The notes beneath the pieces are model-generated. The model was not told the DNA's origin, searched no databases, and saw only the letters and a list, made by a program, of their open reading frames with translations. 16,772 nt of DNA from Rickettsiales bacterium (GTDB lineage: Bacteria; Pseudomonadota; Alphaproteobacteria; Rickettsiales; Deianiraeaceae): the NCBI GenBank assembly GCA_947424985.1, contig CANDYN010000012.1:1-16772 (forward strand), written 5' to 3'. The stretch's first letter is position 1. Every line of letters starts with the position of its first letter. The position numbers were made by a program, and so were the translations under genes. This document shows positions 13,511 through 16,772 of the stretch, in pieces.

Positions 13511-15376
13511 GTGGAAGATGGCAACGGGGGGTTAGGTGAAAATACTAAATTGATTGACTTACTAAATAAAAAAATAATTCCGGAAGAATTAATGGAAATG
13601 GAATTGGAAAAAGTTGAACTTCATAAAAAGCTAAATGAATCATTGAAGTATGATTACGGTAAAATGATAAATGAACACTTAACCATGGCTAATGGTAACA
13701 CCGATGTGCGAGACTTCCTTAAAAGCATCTTTGGTAACAACAAAATTCCAGAGAATTGTGCCATCTATGATTCAAATGAAAACAGATGTCCAGCATTAAT
13801 AAAAATTGGCAATTTAATGATTATTGGACGCAGTGGAGGAGAGGGTTTTACTTCAATGCAAATGTATAACATTAAACAAAACAAGGTAATCGAACAAAAT
13901 TTAATTGCAGGAAGTAGCAAAAGCAACAACATAGCAGGCTTTACAGATTTATTTAATTTCGATGGCGGAGCAACTTTGGCACGCCATAGAAGGCTAAACA
14001 GCGACCCAGATAAAAAACTTTTTTTGGAGTCAATTAAAGAACAAATTTTGCAAACTTATGATAGCAAAGCACCCGCTAAATTTACACAAACTCAAGAAAA
14101 ATTATTAGCAGAGTTAAGCGAAATGGAGAAAAGTTTGTCATCGATTGTAAAAACTTTCCCTGTTAGGGAAAACGGCAGGGGAGTATTTTCAAGCAATTAC
14201 CTTACAGCAAAAAACAGCTGCATTGAATCATTTGAAAAACAGCGCAAGCGAATCATTCAGTCAGATAGCTCGTATGAAAAAATTAAACATCAAATTGAAA
14301 CTCGGAGTAATTTCGAAAAAAACAAAACAGTAATGATTAATAATTTTGTTTCCCTAGCAAGCCTTGCAAAGAACGATATAGCAAAAGAAGGCTACGATGA
14401 ATTGGCAACTAAAGCTCATTATAGAAATTTATTTGGTAACTCTTTGAGTGATGCAATGATTAATACCTTAAGTCTTGCAGAGAGCGAGGCGATAAGGGAT
14501 CGCAATAAATTAGCAACTAAGCATGAAAATTTAATAAATAACGCAGTTAAAGGGCTTGAAAAGAGAAACTTACTTGGTAAATCTTTGGATAAAATAAATG
14601 GGAGTAGTGCCAATACCTCCGGAGCACTTAAACTTGCCATTATCAATAAAATAGTTGAAAAATCTACATTACCTGAAAACTTAAAGGTAGAAATGATAAA
14701 AAATCCCGATGATATCGCTATGCAGACAATATTCATCATAGATAATGCAAGAATGGATAAAGTAGCGGGAAAAATCGATGACTTCGAGTATAGTGAAATA
14801 ATTAAAAACAGCAATAGCATTGCACGCCTAAAACACGATAATAAATTAGGAAGTGTGCTAGAAAAAATAATAAAAATTAAAAAAGAAAATAGCAATACGA
14901 TTATACCAAATTCTTTTAAAGATAGAGTTCTAGAGGGAATTATTTCAAATAATGAGAATAAAGACGCCAACGGATACAGTCTTGAAGCTAAAATGTTGCT
15001 TTTACAAAAATTAAACCTGCAAAACGAAACCCCCGTAAATGAGAAACTTTTTGTTAATCTTAGAAAAGATATAAGATCAAAGCTTAGCGAAGATGTAGCT
15101 TCAAAGCCTAGCGAAGAAGGATTTTTTAAAATACTTAGAGCTACTATAAAAACAGAGGAAGCTAGAAGTGTCTTCTTTGACAAACTATTCACGGAGTTTA
15201 AGGAAAAAGAGCCTAATGGTAAAATAATTGACAATATATATGGAAATAATGGACTTTATCGCAATAACCATTGCATCAAGATTAGGCTTCCTAAAATCGA
15301 TCATCAACATCACCAAAAGCGCCTTGTCGACTCTTTGTCTATTGCAAAACAAAACAATAATGCCATTACTACTTAA
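13511..15376 (+). CDS. Large hypothetical protein, mostly helical (unknown function)
   Basis: Not recognised. The 621 residues have a helical N-terminus (about 12-60), a small domain likely rich in beta strands (about 82-150, CAIYDSNENRCPALIKIG then MIIGRSGGEGFTSMQMY), and a long Lys/Glu/Asn-rich helical region (about 165-580). The end is basic and His-rich (KIDHQHHQKR). There is no signal peptide or membrane helix. A 24-base tandem duplication (15077-15117) gives SKLSEDVA-SKPSEE. The in-frame start is GTG 13511, without a Shine-Dalgarno. ATG codons at 13509 and 13518 lie in another frame, and one more G in the run 13526-13531 would join them to this frame. Its own strong promoter and position beside tRNA-Arg suggest an accessory gene, possibly a secreted effector. 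Confidence 0.85.
   Translation: MEDGNGGLGENTKLIDLLNKKIIPEELMEMELEKVELHKKLNESLKYDYGKMINEHLTMANGNTDVRDFLKSIFGNNKIPENCAIYDSNENRCPALIKIGNLMIIGRSGGEGFTSMQMYNIKQNKVIEQNLIAGSSKSNNIAGFTDLFNFDGGATLARHRRLNSDPDKKLFLESIKEQILQTYDSKAPAKFTQTQEKLLAELSEMEKSLSSIVKTFPVRENGRGVFSSNYLTAKNSCIESFEKQRKRIIQSDSSYEKIKHQIETRSNFEKNKTVMINNFVSLASLAKNDIAKEGYDELATKAHYRNLFGNSLSDAMINTLSLAESEAIRDRNKLATKHENLINNAVKGLEKRNLLGKSLDKINGSSANTSGALKLAIINKIVEKSTLPENLKVEMIKNPDDIAMQTIFIIDNARMDKVAGKIDDFEYSEIIKNSNSIARLKHDNKLGSVLEKIIKIKKENSNTIIPNSFKDRVLEGIISNNENKDANGYSLEAKMLLLQKLNLQNETPVNEKLFVNLRKDIRSKLSEDVASKPSEEGFFKILRATIKTEEARSVFFDKLFTEFKEKEPNGKIIDNIYGNNGLYRNNHCIKIRLPKIDHQHHQKRLVDSLSIAKQNNNAITT
13526..13531 (+). repeat. Six-G run at the start of the 621-residue gene
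   Basis: GGGGGG lies five codons into the frame opened by GTG 13511. In the frame of ATG 13509 it is followed at once by TAG (13533-13535). With seven G residues, ATG 13509 and ATG 13518 would both read into the long frame, as MATGGLGENTK from the second. It is a candidate slippage site, or an indel error in the assembly. Confidence 0.6.
15077..15117 (+). repeat. 24-base tandem duplication in the 621-residue gene
   Basis: The 17-mer TCAAAGCTTAGCGAAGA at 15077-15093 recurs at 15101-15117 with one mismatch, offset by 24 bases (eight codons). It keeps frame and encodes SKLSE and SKPSE. It looks like a recent in-frame duplication. Confidence 0.6.
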
Positions 15377-15382
15377 TTAAAT

Positions 15383-15410
15383 TTGACTATTAAAAAAGCT
15401 TTTGTATTGT
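15383..15410 (+). promoter_or_regulatory. Promoter of tRNA-Arg
   Basis: TTGACT at 15383-15388, a 16-base spacer, and TATTGT at 15405-15410, ten bases before the mature tRNA 5' end. Transcription would start only a few bases ahead of the tRNA. Confidence 0.5.
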
Positions 15411-15419
15411 AAAGGGAAA

Positions 15420-15496
15420 GCATCCGTAGCTCAATTGGATAGAGCATTGCCTTCCGGTGGCAAAGGTTAGGGGTTCAAGTCCCTTCGGATGCACCA
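15420..15496 (+). tRNA. tRNA-Arg (anticodon CCG), CCA encoded
   Basis: A complete cloverleaf can be drawn. The acceptor is GCATCCG (15420-15426) with CGGATGC (15486-15492). The D stem is GCTC/GAGC (15429-15432, 15442-15445). The anticodon stem is TTGCC/GGCAA (15447-15451, 15459-15463) around the loop TTCCGGT, anticodon CCG at 15454-15456, which reads CGG (Arg). The variable loop has five bases. The T arm is AGGGG-TTCAAGT-CCCTT (15469-15485). The discriminator is A15493, followed by encoded CCA at 15494-15496. Only four bases separate it from the uvrC stop on the other strand. Confidence 0.96.
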
Positions 15497-15500
15497 ATCT

Positions 15501-16772
15501 TCAAATCTGAAAAAAATCATGAATGGCTTTTGCTGATTTTTTATTAACCCCATCAACCCTCTCAAGCTCATCTATGCTAGCTTTTGAAATCAAATCAACC
15601 GAGCCAAAATGACGCAATAAATTTATCTTTCTTACCTTACCTATTCCGGAAATTTCATCCAACACTGATTTTGATATATCTTTATCTCGTTTTTTTCTAT
15701 GTGAAGTAATCGCAAACCTATGGACTTCATCGCGAATTTTCTGTAAATAATAAATTAGCTCGGATTTTCGTTCAATAAAAATATTTTTCAAGTCCTTTGT
15801 ATGAAAAAACTCATTTCCGGCATTCCTATCAACCCCCTTTGAAACACAAATAAAATCAATATCAAGCTTAGCCTTGGAAAGTGCGTTTACTACGGTTGAT
15901 ACATGTCCTGACCCACCGTCGATTATCCATAAATCCGGAACTTTATCAAAATCCTGCTTCGCAATCAATTCTTTTATTGTCATTGCTCTTCTATAAAGCA
16001 TATCGTGCATCATTTCATAATCATCCATCTGATTTATCGATTTATCAAAGTTATATTTTCGATATGTGGACTTATCAAAGCCGAACTCTGTCAAGGAAAT
16101 CATAGCACCAACAGCATATTCTCCGGAAATATGACTATTATCAAAAAGCTCAATTCGTTTTGGAGTTTTTGACAAATTAAAAGTTTTTGCAATTTTTTCC
16201 ATAAAATCTTTATTAATTTCAGATTGCTCAAACCTTGTATTCATCGAATTTTTTGCATTATTATTTGCAAAATCCATAATTTTTTTTATTCGTTCACTTT
16301 TTGGCTTTTCAATCTTAGTATTTAAAATTTTCTCAAGGCCTTCAAGATGATTTATATCAAAATCAACATATATGATGCTTGGAGGAGAATTTTCGGTATA
16401 AAATTGATGAATAAATTGATAAAAAATTTCCTCTTTTTCAAAATCTCCAAGTGGTAAAAAATATGCTTTGTTTCCACAATTATACCCATCTCGTATAAAA
16501 AAAACTTGAATGCAAACTGTATTATTTTGAACTTCAATGCCCAAGACATCCATATTGTCATTTTCCAGAATTTCGATTTTATCTGACATTTGTATTTTTG
16601 ACAGAGCTATTATTTTATCTCGAACGACTGCTGCCCGCTCAAATTCCATCTCAACTGAAAATCTTTCCATCTGATCCGAAAGCGATTTTTGCACATCACC
16701 TGTCTTACCTTTTAAAAATTTTATTGCGTTCTGAACTTGCTTTCTATATTCCACTTGCGAAACGAGACCAAC
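15501..16772 (-). CDS. uvrC: Excinuclease ABC subunit C, C-terminal part (cut by window edge)
   Basis: Makes both incisions around a lesion after UvrB has verified it. The frame is open to the right edge, giving 423 residues; the N-terminal GIY-YIG nuclease that makes the 3' cut lies outside the window. Visible parts, in order: the VGLVSQVEYRK segment normally just before the UVR domain; the UVR domain (SLSDQMERFSVEMEFERAA) that binds UvrB; the RNase H-like 5'-incision nuclease with catalytic Asp in IELFDNSHISG and in WIIDGGSGH and His in RDEVHRFAI; and the tandem helix-hairpin-helix end (EISGIGKVRKINLLRHFGS then ELERVDGVNKKSAKAI). All fit an active protein. A GTG at 16754 is in frame but is internal, not the true start. 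Confidence 0.96.
   Translation of the reverse strand, partial: VGLVSQVEYRKQVQNAIKFLKGKTGDVQKSLSDQMERFSVEMEFERAAVVRDKIIALSKIQMSDKIEILENDNMDVLGIEVQNNTVCIQVFFIRDGYNCGNKAYFLPLGDFEKEEIFYQFIHQFYTENSPPSIIYVDFDINHLEGLEKILNTKIEKPKSERIKKIMDFANNNAKNSMNTRFEQSEINKDFMEKIAKTFNLSKTPKRIELFDNSHISGEYAVGAMISLTEFGFDKSTYRKYNFDKSINQMDDYEMMHDMLYRRAMTIKELIAKQDFDKVPDLWIIDGGSGHVSTVVNALSKAKLDIDFICVSKGVDRNAGNEFFHTKDLKNIFIERKSELIYYLQKIRDEVHRFAITSHRKKRDKDISKSVLDEISGIGKVRKINLLRHFGSVDLISKASIDELERVDGVNKKSAKAIHDFFQI

Noticed and set aside
14419..15234. Long open frame on the strand opposite the 621-residue gene
   Set aside because: It is a Ser/Leu/Phe-rich mirror of a Lys/Glu/Asn-rich gene with no start signal or recognisable domain; composition alone explains it.

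Overview
This is an AT-rich bacterial window that reads best as part of the chromosome of a host-associated alphaproteobacterium, most likely of the order Rickettsiales. The support is the low GC, the scarcity of clear Shine-Dalgarno sequences, several TTG starts, a rickettsial-style AspS N-terminus, an alphaproteobacterial-style pyruvate dehydrogenase E2, a short DUF1640/CCDC90-like coiled-coil membrane protein, and unplaceable species-specific proteins scattered among housekeeping genes. I cannot assign a genus from sequence alone.

Layout. Positions 1-2136 (minus strand) hold tgt, then an SRPBCC/AHSA1-like protein, then the 5' end of aspS, which is cut by the window edge. Positions 2349-4168 (plus) carry two low-complexity Gln/Asn-rich genes. 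They share a promoter module and a C-terminal sequence module, and a nested inverted repeat lies between them. Then come pdhC (4235-5497, plus), a repeat protein resembling DUF4116 (5529-6203, plus), and uvrB converging from the other strand (6200-8191). Next is a two-gene minus-strand unit of unknown function (8247-8922), transcribed divergently from an envelope operon at 9066-13465: uppS, cdsA, ddl, ftsQ, a free-standing 5'-3' exonuclease and a small two-helix membrane protein. A 621-residue protein that I do not recognise follows at 13511-15376 with its own strong promoter. tRNA-Arg(CCG) lies at 15420-15496, and the C-terminal part of uvrC converges on it from the right edge.

Functionally, uppS (undecaprenyl carrier), ddl (D-Ala-D-Ala), ftsQ (divisome) and cdsA (CDP-diacylglycerol for phospholipids) form a tightly packed cell-envelope operon. 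This implies that the organism still makes peptidoglycan. uvrB and uvrC are two of the three nucleotide excision repair subunits. tgt, aspS and tRNA-Arg belong to tRNA function.

The most interesting material is the accessory set: the two Gln/Asn-rich genes plus the 621-residue gene. All three start from near-consensus promoters beginning TTGACAANTA and ending in a TAGTT leader. The 621-residue gene also has a six-G run at its start that decides which start codon is in frame. No CRISPR array, insertion sequence or rRNA is visible. No stretch longer than about 240 bases lacks a gene.
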